Assembly: GCA_004793585.1 (NCBI GenBank)
Contig: SRZB01000030.1
Location: forward strand, 1 to 42,282
DNA: 42,282 nt
Direction of reading: 5' to 3'
Source of the DNA: Hominisplanchenecus murintestinalis
GTDB lineage: Bacteria > Bacillota > Clostridia > Lachnospirales > Lachnospiraceae
The notes under the pieces are model-generated. The model was not told where the DNA came from, did no database searches, and saw only the letters and a list, made by a program, of their open reading frames with translations. The translations under genes were made by a program, and so were the position numbers. Of the stretch, positions 1 to 8,440 are shown piece by piece (position 1 is the first letter of the stretch; each line of letters starts with the position of its first letter).

Positions 1-97
1 CTAAAGTATTGATTTTTCAAGGTTCAGCACACCAATCGGTGTGGGAAGTTTGAGTCAATAAAAAGTTTTCCCAAACTAAAATCAGGAGGTTGGAAAG

Positions 98-2488
98 GTG
101 AAAAAACGAATTATTTCAATTGCTTTAGCACTTTGTTTATGTGTTTCTTCCCAGTCAGTGGTACATGCACGGCAGGAAGAACCTTTGCGGCATGCGGATG
201 TTCTTGCGGAACAATCTATATCCGGGCCGGCAGCCCGTGATAATACGCTTCCTGTCCCGACGGAAGTCTATGAGGCTATGATTGCATTGAAGGAGCGGGA
301 TGGGTATAGGGAGGGGACAACTTGGACCGACGATGAGCCTTATTCGGATTCGAAGGGATATTACCGTTGGAAAGGTGGGACTCTTGATGGGCATAATATT
401 AGTGCCGTGGGCTGCGTAGCTTTTGCTTTTATACTCAGCGATGAGGCGTTTGGCAGTCTGCCAGCCAGGATGTACGAAGCAGGTAAGTTTACATTTGAAG
501 ATATAAAAGTCGGAGATATCCTGAGGGTAAACAACGATACCCATACCGTGATCGTGCTTGAAGTGAACGATGCAGGCGTTGTTGTTGCCGAAGGAAACAT
601 CGGTATCGGAGACCATAAAGGTAAAGTTCATTGGGGGCGGGCAATATCTAAGGAAGAAGTGATGAGCAATACAAGCCATTATATCACTCGCTATCCGGAA
701 GGATATGTCCCGCCGAATGATCCGGAAGCGAACGCATCAATTGCAGCAGGAACTCTTGACGGAGGGCTTAGCTGGAATCTCACAAAGGCGGGGACATTAA
801 CCATTTCCGGCAAAGGGGCTATGCCGGATTTCAACAGTACCGAAGATCAGCCGTGGAGCGGCAACAGCAGCCGAATCAGGAAGGTGATTATCGGGAATGG
901 TGTTACCAGTATCGGTTCCTGCGCTTTTTGGAATTGCGGGGTTCTTAGCGGAGAGATTTCTCCCAGTGTGACAATCATTGGCAACAGCGCATTCCGAGGT
1001 TCTTCGCTTATTTCCCTAACCATTCCTTCCAGTGTGAAAACCATCGGTGACAGTGCATTCCGCGAATGTTCGAACCTTAGTTCAGTGACCGTTTCAGAAG
1101 GAGTGGAAACAATTAGCCAAAATGCGTTCCGCGCATGCACAAGCCTTACCTCTATAGACTTACCTGGCAGTATTGGGGAAGTGGGCGCCGCCGCATTTTG
1201 GCAATGTCAGGCAATGACAAGTGCGGTATTTGCTCCTGGCAGCAAGCAGGTAAAGCTAGGAGACAATATGTTTATGCAATGCTATTATCTGATGCGTGTA
1301 ACATTGCCAAAAAAAATAGAACGTATTAGTGAAGGGATGTTTCAGAATTGCCAGATGCTTGTCGGAGTGGAAATTCCCCAAGGTGCGGAAAGTATAGGAG
1401 CATCAGCCTTTGCGTCGTGCTACAGATTTACCACTGTCGCAATTCCGGACAGCGTAACATCAATAGCGATGGCTGCATTTTCATCGTGTTCTCTGAGTGA
1501 TATATACTATATGGGCACTGAAGCGCAGTGGAATAGTATAAGTAAATCAGGCGATATAGCAGCGGCAGTGTCAAAAGCGACAATGCATTATAATTACGTC
1601 CCACCCACCGGCTCCGAACCCGATGATGGTGATGACAACAATGGTGATAACTCGGGGAACGGTGATAACTCGGGGAACGGTGATAACTCGGGGAACGGTG
1701 ATAACTCGGGGAACGGTGATAACTCGGGGAACGGCGATAATTCAGGGAGCGGCGACAACTCGGGGAACGGCGATAATTCAGGGAGTGGCGACAACTCGGG
1801 GAACGGCGATAATTCAGGGAATGGCGATAACTCGGGGAACGGCGATAATTCAGGGAATGGCGATAACTCAGGAGGCGGAGGCAGACCGGGTACCGGTGAA
1901 AGCCAGGCACCGTTTGCAAAAGGCAAAACCTTTACGGTTAGCGGAGTCACTTATAAAGTAACAAAAGTCGGCGAAGAAGTGGAACTGACAGCGACAAAAT
2001 CCAAGGCGAAAAAGGTTACGGTCAATACAGTCACGGGTACGGACGGTGTAAAGTATAAAGTAAGTTCCATTGGGGCAAAGGCAATGCAGAACAATAAGGA
2101 GCTGACGAACCTGACCATTGGAACAAATGTAAAGACGATCGGAGCAAGCGCATTCAAAGGATGTGTTGCATTAAAGAAGACGCTTACCCTGCCGGACAGC
2201 GTAAAGACAATCGGAACAAGTGCATTTTCGGGCTGCAATAAGATTACGGCAGTTACTATCGGTAAGACATCAAAATCAAGACTGACAACAATCGGAAAGA
2301 GCGCATTTAATGGGTGTAAGAAACTTGGTAAAGTAACGATCAGGTCAACAAAGCTTGGTTCCATAGGTAAACAGGCATTTAAAGGCAGCAAATCTAGCCT
2401 GAAGGTGAAAGTACCGCCCAAGCAGTTGAAAAAGTATCAGAAAATACTGAAAAAAGCAGGGGTGAAAGTCAAACAGGTAATAAAATAA
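98..2488 (+). CDS. Secreted BspA-like leucine-rich repeat protein with papain-like N-terminal domain
   Basis: A 796-residue secreted protein. The GTG start is supported by AGGAGGT ending 7 bases upstream. Residues 1-24 form a signal peptide (KKR, hydrophobic core, VHA-R cleavage). Residues about 55-200 look like a papain/NlpC-P60 or CHAP-like fold: Cys106 in AVGCVAFAF, His149 in DTHTVIVLEV and Asn167 in AEGN are in the expected order. That assignment is inference from motif order, not a recognised family. Residues about 215-500 and 630-790 carry BspA-type (LRR_5) repeats of the pattern VKTIGxxAFxxCxxL. Between them lies a low-complexity linker of 13 GDNSG hexapeptide units, probably a flexible wall-spanning spacer. 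No LPXTG motif is visible, and the basic C-terminus gives no clear anchoring signal. A host- or matrix-binding role is typical of BspA-like proteins but unproven here. Confidence 0.85.
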   Translation: MKKRIISIALALCLCVSSQSVVHARQEEPLRHADVLAEQSISGPAARDNTLPVPTEVYEAMIALKERDGYREGTTWTDDEPYSDSKGYYRWKGGTLDGHNISAVGCVAFAFILSDEAFGSLPARMYEAGKFTFEDIKVGDILRVNNDTHTVIVLEVNDAGVVVAEGNIGIGDHKGKVHWGRAISKEEVMSNTSHYITRYPEGYVPPNDPEANASIAAGTLDGGLSWNLTKAGTLTISGKGAMPDFNSTEDQPWSGNSSRIRKVIIGNGVTSIGSCAFWNCGVLSGEISPSVTIIGNSAFRGSSLISLTIPSSVKTIGDSAFRECSNLSSVTVSEGVETISQNAFRACTSLTSIDLPGSIGEVGAAAFWQCQAMTSAVFAPGSKQVKLGDNMFMQCYYLMRVTLPKKIERISEGMFQNCQMLVGVEIPQGAESIGASAFASCYRFTTVAIPDSVTSIAMAAFSSCSLSDIYYMGTEAQWNSISKSGDIAAAVSKATMHYNYVPPTGSEPDDGDDNNGDNSGNGDNSGNGDNSGNGDNSGNGDNSGNGDNSGSGDNSGNGDNSGSGDNSGNGDNSGNGDNSGNGDNSGNGDNSGGGGRPGTGESQAPFAKGKTFTVSGVTYKVTKVGEEVELTATKSKAKKVTVNTVTGTDGVKYKVSSIGAKAMQNNKELTNLTIGTNVKTIGASAFKGCVALKKTLTLPDSVKTIGTSAFSGCNKITAVTIGKTSKSRLTTIGKSAFNGCKKLGKVTIRSTKLGSIGKQAFKGSKSSLKVKVPPKQLKKYQKILKKAGVKVKQVIK
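1640..1873 (+). repeat. 13-unit 18-bp coding tandem repeat (NGDNSG)
   Basis: Thirteen in-frame 18-bp units encode N/S-G-D-N-S-G. The first five are nearly identical (core GGTGATAACTCGGGG). From unit 6 they alternate between GGCGATAATTCAGGG and GGCGAYAACTCGGGG, which gives a 36-bp higher-order period. Because units are multiples of three, copy-number changes would keep the reading frame. Confidence 0.95.
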
Positions 2489-2495
2489 TCGTTTC

Positions 2496-2519
2496 CACTG
2501 AAAAAATAAACAGTGTTTT
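2496..2519 (+). terminator. Weak hairpin after the repeat protein
   Basis: CACTG and CAGTG form a 5-bp stem around an A-rich 10-base loop, followed by TTTTG, 8 bases after the stop codon. The stem is short and AU-rich in the loop, so termination may be inefficient. Confidence 0.35.
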
Positions 2520-2542
2520 GCGGGCCGCTGTCCAAAAAGAGA

Positions 2543-2571
2543 TTGCTATTTCGAGGATGCTATAATATAAT
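2543..2571 (+). promoter_or_regulatory. Sigma-A promoter for citrate synthase
   Basis: TTGCTA (-35) and TATAAT (-10) are separated by exactly 17 bases. The predicted start of transcription is near 2578, leaving a leader of about 80 bases before the citrate synthase start. Confidence 0.75.
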
Positions 2572-2580
2572 AGCTCTCAG

Positions 2581-2619
2581 GACAAAGGAGTTTTCAGGAA
2601 TTTCTTTGTCATGTTTTTT
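2581..2619 (+). promoter_or_regulatory. Leader hairpin with T-tract, possible attenuator
   Basis: GACAAAG (2581-2587) pairs with CTTTGTC (2604-2610), extendable by G-U and A-U pairs, and is followed by six Ts at 2614-2619. It lies within the first bases of the predicted transcript. It may be an intrinsic terminator/attenuator or a 5'-stabilising stem; no competing antiterminator helix was identified. Confidence 0.45.
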
Positions 2620-2658
2620 GTGGACTGCTATGTGTATGGATGAAACGGGGTGGATATT

Positions 2659-4035
2659 ATGAGAGATGAATCAATGATGGAACTGGGAGCTGAGCTGGAC
2701 GAAAAATTTGCCGGGCTTGTGAAAAATTGTATGGTATCCGGGAGTATCGACCAGGGGCTATATATAAAATATGATGTAAAGCGGGGACTGCGTGATTCTG
2801 ACGGAAGAGGCGTGCTGACAGGGCTCACGGAGGTTTCCGATGTGGTTGCCATGGAAGAGGATGGGGCAGGCATAAGAACTCCGATTGACGGAAAACTGTA
2901 TTTTCAGGGCTATGATGTGGAAAAAATGATAAACGGGAACAAGAAGAAGCGTTTCTTGTTTGAAGAGGCGACTTATTTGCTTTTGTTCGGGGAACTGCCG
3001 GGGGCGGAAGAACTGGAGAGCTTTATTAAAATCCTGGGAAGCTTAAGGGAGCTTTCCGGGCATTTTGTAAGGGATGTGATTATGAAATCCCCGCCGGAAA
3101 ACCTGATGAATGCATTGCAGAAATGCATTGTACTTCTGTACTCGTACGATGAAAATCCAGACGATGTTTCCGTGCCGAATGTGCTTCGTCAGTCTTTGCA
3201 GCTGATAGCCAAGATGCCGATGATGGCGGTTTATTCCTATTATGCGTACAGGCATTTCCAATTAAATAAGACACTGGTGGTAAGACCGCCGAAGAAAGAG
3301 CTTTCCACTGCTGAAAATATTTTGTATATGCTGCGGAAAGACAGACAGTATACAGAGCTGGAGGCATGTGTGCTGGATATAGCATTAGTACTTCATGCAG
3401 AGCATGGCGGGGGGAATAACAGTACGTTTACAAATCATGTGGTAACTTCCTCAGGAACAGATACTTATTCGGCAGTTGCCGCGTCTATGGCGTCTTTGAA
3501 AGGTCCCAAACATGGGGGCGCGAATCTAAAGGTCATGCAGATGTTTGCGGATTTAAAAGCAAATTGCGCAGATTATGCAGATGAAGGGAAACTGGCAGAA
3601 TATCTTCAGAAAATCCTGGACAGAGAGGCCTTTGACAGAGCAGGCCTAATTTATGGAATGGGACACGCAGTCTATACGAATTCAGACCCCAGGGAAGTCA
3701 TGCTGAAAAAATATGCCTACAGGCTTGCGCAGGAGAAGGGGATGGAAGAGGAGTTCAGGCTTTATGATACTGTAGAACGGATTGCGGCAAAACTTATTGC
3801 CCAGAAAAGACATTTGTTTAAGCCTATTTGCGCCAATGTGGATTTTTACAGCGGGCTTGTGTACACTATGCTGGATATTCCGATGGAACTGTTTACGCCG
3901 ATTTTTGCGATTGCCAGGATTTCAGGATGGAGCGCACACCGTTTGGAAGAGCTGGTGAACCGCGGAAAGATTATCCGCCCCGCTTATAAATATGTGGGTG
4001 TACATAAAGATTATCACGAAATATCGGAGCGATAG
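2659..4035 (+). CDS. gltA: Citrate synthase
   Basis: Cytoplasmic citrate synthase (acetyl-CoA plus oxaloacetate to citrate and CoA), about 458 residues. Numbered from the GTG at 2650, three residues upstream, the catalytic set is intact: His288 in GPKHGGAN, His339 in GMGHAVYT followed by NSDPRE, and Asp398 in NVDFYSG. The substrate-binding LHAEHGGGNNSTF segment is at about 249-260. The N-terminal extension of about 60 residues before the TGLT segment fits the clostridial type. ATG 2659 is preferred over GTG 2650 because GGGGTGG sits 5 bases upstream of it. It is monocistronic between its own promoter and the glycan promoter. It probably feeds 2-oxoglutarate/glutamate synthesis; 2-methylcitrate synthase activity cannot be excluded. 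Confidence 0.93.
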   Translation: MRDESMMELGAELDEKFAGLVKNCMVSGSIDQGLYIKYDVKRGLRDSDGRGVLTGLTEVSDVVAMEEDGAGIRTPIDGKLYFQGYDVEKMINGNKKKRFLFEEATYLLLFGELPGAEELESFIKILGSLRELSGHFVRDVIMKSPPENLMNALQKCIVLLYSYDENPDDVSVPNVLRQSLQLIAKMPMMAVYSYYAYRHFQLNKTLVVRPPKKELSTAENILYMLRKDRQYTELEACVLDIALVLHAEHGGGNNSTFTNHVVTSSGTDTYSAVAASMASLKGPKHGGANLKVMQMFADLKANCADYADEGKLAEYLQKILDREAFDRAGLIYGMGHAVYTNSDPREVMLKKYAYRLAQEKGMEEEFRLYDTVERIAAKLIAQKRHLFKPICANVDFYSGLVYTMLDIPMELFTPIFAIARISGWSAHRLEELVNRGKIIRPAYKYVGVHKDYHEISER

Positions 4036-4075
4036 CAGGAGTTTATAAGTAGCTGAACAGCCGGAAGAAACTGTC

Positions 4076-4104
4076 TTGAAGTATCAGTAGTTCTTTGCTA
4101 TACT
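4076..4104 (+). promoter_or_regulatory. Sigma-A promoter of the first glycan operon
   Basis: TTGAAG and TATACT are separated by 17 bases, with the transcription start predicted about 40 bases before the ATG of the exporter permease. It probably drives the permease, ATPase and methyltransferase genes up to the terminator at 8346. Confidence 0.75.
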
Positions 4105-4149
4105 ACGGTTATCTGGCAAAAAGATGGAAATGATTTACAGGAGTGTCCT

Positions 4150-4947
4150 ATGCTTAAAAATTTAGTGACAGAGCGGAAGCTAATCCGGACTCTGGCGAAG
4201 AATGATTTCAAAACAAAATTTGCGGGTTCCTATCTGGGAATTGTGTGGGCGCTGGTGCAGCCGATTGTGACGGTGCTGGTGTACTGGTTTGTATTCCAGG
4301 TAGGCTTAAAGCAGACGGATACAAGTGCGTATCATGGGTATCCTTTTATCTTGTGGATGCTGGCGGGGCTGGTGCCTTGGTTTTATTTTCAGGAAGCGAT
4401 GACCGGAGGTACGAATGTGCTGATGGAATACAGCTACCTGGTGAAAAAAGTAGTATTTAAAATCGAAATTCTTCCGATGGTAAAAGCAGTTTCGGCATTG
4501 TTTATCCATACATTTTTTGTATGTGTGGCGGTAGTCTTGTATAGTTGTTACGGGAAGTTTCCCGGTGTGTACGGGCTGCAGATTCTATATTATTCATTCT
4601 GTATGTTTGTGCTGGCATCGGGAATCTGCTATGCCGCCAGTGCAGTTGCCGTATTTTTCCGGGATTTGCTTCAGATTGTCAATATCATTTTGCAGGTAGG
4701 CGTATGGGCAACACCGATTATGTGGGATTTACAGTCAATTGGCCTGCCGGGAATTGTAGCGAAGATTTTTAAATTAAATCCAATGTATTATATTGTTTAT
4801 GGATATAGGGATGCGTTGATCAATAAGGTCTGGTTCTGGGAGCGTCCGGGACTGACATTATATTTCTGGGGCTTTACGGTTCTGATGTTTTTGATTGGGA
4901 CGAGGATTTTTAGGCGGCTGCGGATACACTTTGCAGATGTGTTGTAA
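4150..4947 (+). CDS. wzm: ABC-2 type polysaccharide export permease (Wzm/TagG family)
   Basis: A 265-residue integral membrane protein with about six membrane segments. It has the N-terminal pattern of the Wzm/TagG family (LIRTLAKNDFKTKFAGSYLG, then a first helix with VWALVQPIVTVLVYW) and the late KLNPMYYIVYGYRDALI stretch. Its role is to move undecaprenyl-diphosphate-linked glycan across the membrane with the ATPase encoded 56 bases downstream. CAGGAG lies 6 bases before the ATG. A lipopolysaccharide-like O-antigen or a teichoic acid cannot be told apart from this gene; a wall polysaccharide is likeliest given the LCP gene nearby. Confidence 0.92.
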   Translation: MLKNLVTERKLIRTLAKNDFKTKFAGSYLGIVWALVQPIVTVLVYWFVFQVGLKQTDTSAYHGYPFILWMLAGLVPWFYFQEAMTGGTNVLMEYSYLVKKVVFKIEILPMVKAVSALFIHTFFVCVAVVLYSCYGKFPGVYGLQILYYSFCMFVLASGICYAASAVAVFFRDLLQIVNIILQVGVWATPIMWDLQSIGLPGIVAKIFKLNPMYYIVYGYRDALINKVWFWERPGLTLYFWGFTVLMFLIGTRIFRRLRIHFADVL

Positions 4948-5003
4948 GCAGTGAAGCGGCGGCCTGCTGTTTAGGAAAGCAAAACCAGCGGAAGGAAAGG
5001 AAC

Positions 5004-6275
5004 ATGAGTGAGACGGCAATTCGGGTGGCGGACGTTACCAAGATTTATAAATTGTATGATAATCCGAAAGACAGGCTGAAGGAGTCTCTGGGTCTGACGA
5101 GAAAAAAATGCTATCAGGAGCATTATGCGCTGAACCATATTAATTTTGAGGTGAAGAAGGGCGAGACGGTGGGCATCATCGGGACGAATGGTTCCGGCAA
5201 GTCCACGATGTTGAAGCTGATTACCGGGGTGCTTACCCCAAGCAGCGGGGAAATTCAGGTGGACGGAAGGATTTCGGCGCTCCTGGAGCTTGGCGCTGGC
5301 TTCAATATGGAATATACCGGGATTGAAAATATTTATCTGAACGGCACGATGATTGGATTCTCCAGGAATGAGATTGACGAGAAAATGCAGGAGATTCTGG
5401 ATTTTGCAGATATCGGAGAGTTTGTGCATCAGCCGGTGAAGTCTTATTCCAGCGGCATGTTCGTGCGGCTGGCGTTTGCAGTTGCAATTAACATTAACCC
5501 GGAAATCCTGATTGTAGACGAGGCGCTGTCGGTGGGGGATGTGTTTTTTCAGGCAAAATGCTACCGGAAGTTTGAAGAATTCAAGCAGCAGGGGAAAACG
5601 ATACTTTTCGTGAGCCATGATTTGGGCAGCATTACCAAGTACTGCGACAGGGCAATCCTGTTGAACAAGGGAGAGAAAATTTTTGAAGGAACTCCCAAAG
5701 AGACAGTGGATATTTATAAGAAGGTGCTGGTAAATCAGTTTGAACCGTCAGAACTGGAGACAGACGAGGACGCGAATGATATTACAAAGTTTTCGAAAGA
5801 TAAGGATTGGAAAAAATCGATCCAGGTAAACCCGGAGCTGATTGAATATGGGGAGAAGAGTGCGGAAATCATAGACTATGCGCTGTTGGATGAGAACGGG
5901 CTGATTACAAATACGTTTATGAAGGGTACGGTTTTTTCCGTGCGGATGAAAATTCAGGCTCATAAAGAAGTGAAGGAGCCGATTTTTGCCTTTACGATAA
6001 AGAATTTACAGGGAATCGAACTGACCGGGACAAACACGACTTATGAGAAAGCTGAGGTTCCGCCGATGGAGCCGGGAGATATCCGGGAAGTGACATTTAC
6101 TCAGCGTCTGGATCTGCAGGGAGGGGAATATCTGGTTTCCCTGGGGTGCACCGGTTATCAGGACGGAGACTTCCAGGTGTTCCACAGGCTCTATGATGTA
6201 TGCAGCCTGACCGTGATTTCCGATAAAAATACGGTGGGGTATTACGATATGAATTCAGAAGTTTCATTACGGTAA
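5004..6275 (+). CDS. wzt: Polysaccharide export ATPase with Wzt-type C-terminal domain
   Basis: A 423-residue ABC ATPase partner of the preceding permease. Walker A GTNGSGKST is at 60-68, the signature YSSGM at 148-152, Walker B ILIVDE at 168-173 and the switch His at 205. The family-specific LLELGAGFNMEYTG and NIYLNG segments follow Walker A. Residues about 250-423 form an extra beta-rich domain (FTIKNLQGIELTGTNTTYE, then LQGGEYLVSLGCTG) typical of Wzt proteins that read the non-reducing end of the glycan. In such systems the chain is often capped before export, which makes the adjacent methyltransferase gene notable. GGAAAGG precedes the ATG. Confidence 0.92.
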   Translation: MSETAIRVADVTKIYKLYDNPKDRLKESLGLTRKKCYQEHYALNHINFEVKKGETVGIIGTNGSGKSTMLKLITGVLTPSSGEIQVDGRISALLELGAGFNMEYTGIENIYLNGTMIGFSRNEIDEKMQEILDFADIGEFVHQPVKSYSSGMFVRLAFAVAININPEILIVDEALSVGDVFFQAKCYRKFEEFKQQGKTILFVSHDLGSITKYCDRAILLNKGEKIFEGTPKETVDIYKKVLVNQFEPSELETDEDANDITKFSKDKDWKKSIQVNPELIEYGEKSAEIIDYALLDENGLITNTFMKGTVFSVRMKIQAHKEVKEPIFAFTIKNLQGIELTGTNTTYEKAEVPPMEPGDIREVTFTQRLDLQGGEYLVSLGCTGYQDGDFQVFHRLYDVCSLTVISDKNTVGYYDMNSEVSLR

Positions 6276-6286
6276 GAGGAGTGGTT

Positions 6287-8344
6287 ATGGCAAAGTTAAA
6301 TTTAGAGTATTACAGCGGTGAAAACCATTATTCAGATGGAGATATTGAAGACGAAATTTTGAAAATTGCGAAGGAAGGAAAGAAGCTTTCTGAGCTGGGA
6401 CAGGTGGAATTTCCCATTCTTTACCATCTGTCAGAGGTGCGTGAAAATATTCTGAACTGGTATCCCTTCCGAAAAGACGGGACATGCCTGGAAATCGGGA
6501 GCGGCTGCGGGGCGCTTACCGGGCTTCTCTGCGAGAGGGTAAGAAAGGTGACTTCTGTGGAACTGTCCAAACGGCGGGCAGACATTAATTTTGCCAGGAA
6601 TCACGAAAAAGAAAATCTGGAAATTATGGTGGGAAATCAAAATGATATGGTTTTTCCTGAGAAATTTGATTACATTGTCCTGAATGGGGTGTTTGAGTAC
6701 GCCATGAGTTTTACGGCGGGAGAGAAACCTTATAAGGACTTTTTGTCTTATATTGCGGGATTTCTGAAAGAGGATGGAATTCTGCTGATTGCCATCGAAA
6801 ACCGTCTGGGACTGAAATACTTTGCAGGCGCCCCGGAGGATCATACAGATGCATATATGGATGGGCTGAAAGGATATCCCGGCAATAGGTCGGTGCGGAC
6901 GTTTTCAAAAAGCGAGTGGGTGGAGCTAATGCATACCTGCGGGCTGAAGCATTACAAATTTTATTACCCATATCCGGACTATAAATTTCCATGCGAGGTA
7001 TTTACGGACGAAACGCTGGTGAGCCAGAAATACGGCAGAAAAAATTGGAATTTTACGGAAAACCGTTTTGAGCTTTTTCCGGAGCAGGAAATGGCGGAGA
7101 CGTTTCGGAAAGAAGGCGTTATGGATAGGTTCGCCAATTCGTTCTTGATTGAGATGAGCAAACGGCCGATTCAGAGGGAAACAGAGGTTCTTTATGCAAA
7201 AATGAACCGCGACAGGGCGGATGCTTTTGCCATTGCCACAAAAATTGAGCGGGCAGGCGGCAGAATGAGGGTGACGAAAAGTGCGCTGACAGAACAGGCA
7301 AAGGCGCACCTGGAGAGGATGCATGGAAACGAGGAAAGAAAGAAAAGTTCCCTAAAGCTTCTGGAAGGTGCATATCAGCCGGGAAATCTCACATATCCGT
7401 ACCTTACCGGAAACAGCCTGGGGTATGAGGCAAACATGGCGATTCAGAACCGCCAGCCGGGGCATGTTAAAAAACTGGTGCGTGAAGTATACGATTTCTG
7501 CGTTACAGACCGGACGGAGCTATCGGAGAAAGAGACGGAGGCGTTCGCAGCCGTTTTTGGAAGCCGGAAAGGGGCGGGGGATTATACGTATGTCTGCCCT
7601 GCAAACATTGATTTGATTCTGGATAATATTTTCCGGGACGGAGGGTCTGTGTCTGTGATAGATGGAGAGTGGACGTTTGATTTTCCGGTTCCGGCAGAGT
7701 TTATTATCTGGAGGACGATAAACGAGATTTATACCAATGCGGCGTGGTTTGAGGAGCAGCTTCCCAGAAAGGAATTTTTAAAAGAATATGGGATTGAAGA
7801 AGAGGACGCGGAATTATTCCACGCCTGGGCGGAGCATTTTGAAAAGGAATATGTAAAAGCCAACAGGCTGGCAGATTATGCGGTGCCGGAGGTGGGCGTG
7901 AACCTGGAGGAAATCCGGAGGCGGCGTATCCAAGAGGTGTGGATGGACAGTACGCTTTATGTGGACACGGGAAATGGATTTTCTGAGGAAGAGACGGTAA
8001 AAGTAAAGACAAAGCTTGCGGATGGAAAGCTGGAGCTTACGCTGCGGCTGCCTCAGGGGAAAAAGATCCGTGCGCTGCGATTTGACCCGCTGGAGGGAAG
8101 GCCGTGCGTCTGTGAGCTGTGCGCGGACGGGGCGTGTCTGACGCCTGTAAATGCGGCAGAGCAGAGAGATAGACGTGCGGTGTTCCTTACCACAGACCCG
8201 GCGTATCGCGTGGAAATCACAGGAGATTTGCCCCAGGTATTGAAGATATCCGGTGCGGTAGAGGTGAAGGATAAGGACTGGGCGTTACAGGAGTATCAGC
8301 GGAGAGGTGGAAACACAGGGCGCCGATGGAAGTTTTGGAAGTAG
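6287..8344 (+). CDS. SAM-dependent methyltransferase with C-terminal extension, glycan-associated
   Basis: A large (685-residue) protein. Numbered from ATG 6287, residues 45-190 are a class I Rossmann methyltransferase domain with motif I CLEIGSGCGALTG at 67-79, an acidic VELS at the end of strand 2, and DYIVLNGVFEY in the motif IV position. It has no DPPY/NPPF, so it is not a typical DNA methyltransferase. Residues about 330-540 are helical (kinase-like features are not clear), and about 560-687 are beta-rich. ATG 6287 is chosen because AGAGGAG spaces correctly to it; the in-frame GTG at 6281 overlaps that site. It sits just after wzt and ends at a terminator, so it is the last gene of the exporter operon. 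A chain-capping or sugar O-methylation role is inference. Confidence 0.8.
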   Translation: MAKLNLEYYSGENHYSDGDIEDEILKIAKEGKKLSELGQVEFPILYHLSEVRENILNWYPFRKDGTCLEIGSGCGALTGLLCERVRKVTSVELSKRRADINFARNHEKENLEIMVGNQNDMVFPEKFDYIVLNGVFEYAMSFTAGEKPYKDFLSYIAGFLKEDGILLIAIENRLGLKYFAGAPEDHTDAYMDGLKGYPGNRSVRTFSKSEWVELMHTCGLKHYKFYYPYPDYKFPCEVFTDETLVSQKYGRKNWNFTENRFELFPEQEMAETFRKEGVMDRFANSFLIEMSKRPIQRETEVLYAKMNRDRADAFAIATKIERAGGRMRVTKSALTEQAKAHLERMHGNEERKKSSLKLLEGAYQPGNLTYPYLTGNSLGYEANMAIQNRQPGHVKKLVREVYDFCVTDRTELSEKETEAFAAVFGSRKGAGDYTYVCPANIDLILDNIFRDGGSVSVIDGEWTFDFPVPAEFIIWRTINEIYTNAAWFEEQLPRKEFLKEYGIEEEDAELFHAWAEHFEKEYVKANRLADYAVPEVGVNLEEIRRRRIQEVWMDSTLYVDTGNGFSEEETVKVKTKLADGKLELTLRLPQGKKIRALRFDPLEGRPCVCELCADGACLTPVNAAEQRDRRAVFLTTDPAYRVEITGDLPQVLKISGAVEVKDKDWALQEYQRRGGNTGRRWKFWK

Positions 8345-8345
8345 G

Positions 8346-8371
8346 CGGAGAGCGTAGCTCTCCGTTTTTTT
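8346..8371 (+). terminator. Strong rho-independent terminator
   Basis: CGGAGAGC and GCTCTCCG form a perfect 8-bp GC-rich stem with a GTA loop, followed by seven Ts. It starts one base after the methyltransferase stop and closes the exporter operon. Confidence 0.93.
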
Positions 8372-8400
8372 AAATAAAGGTATGAAAAGGTGTATAAATG

Positions 8401-8409
8401 TGGTATTAT
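8401..8409 (+). promoter_or_regulatory. Extended -10 promoter of the ATPase-nuclease module
   Basis: TGGTATTAT matches the extended -10 form TGnTATAAT. No convincing -35 box is seen 16-18 bases upstream. It lies between the terminator and the TTG start of the ATPase gene, so the module can be transcribed independently of the exporter operon. Confidence 0.5.
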
Positions 8410-8440
8410 AGCTATATAAAGTGATAAAAGGGGTGGTCTT

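Noticed and set aside
1640-1873. CRISPR array
   Set aside because: Units are contiguous without unique spacers and lie inside a coding frame.
1594-1961. Reading frames on both strands through the 18-bp repeat (for example a PELSPF-repeat protein on the minus strand)
   Set aside because: They are a by-product of the repeat in the GDNSG frame of the repeat protein; no ribosome binding site or signal peptide supports them.
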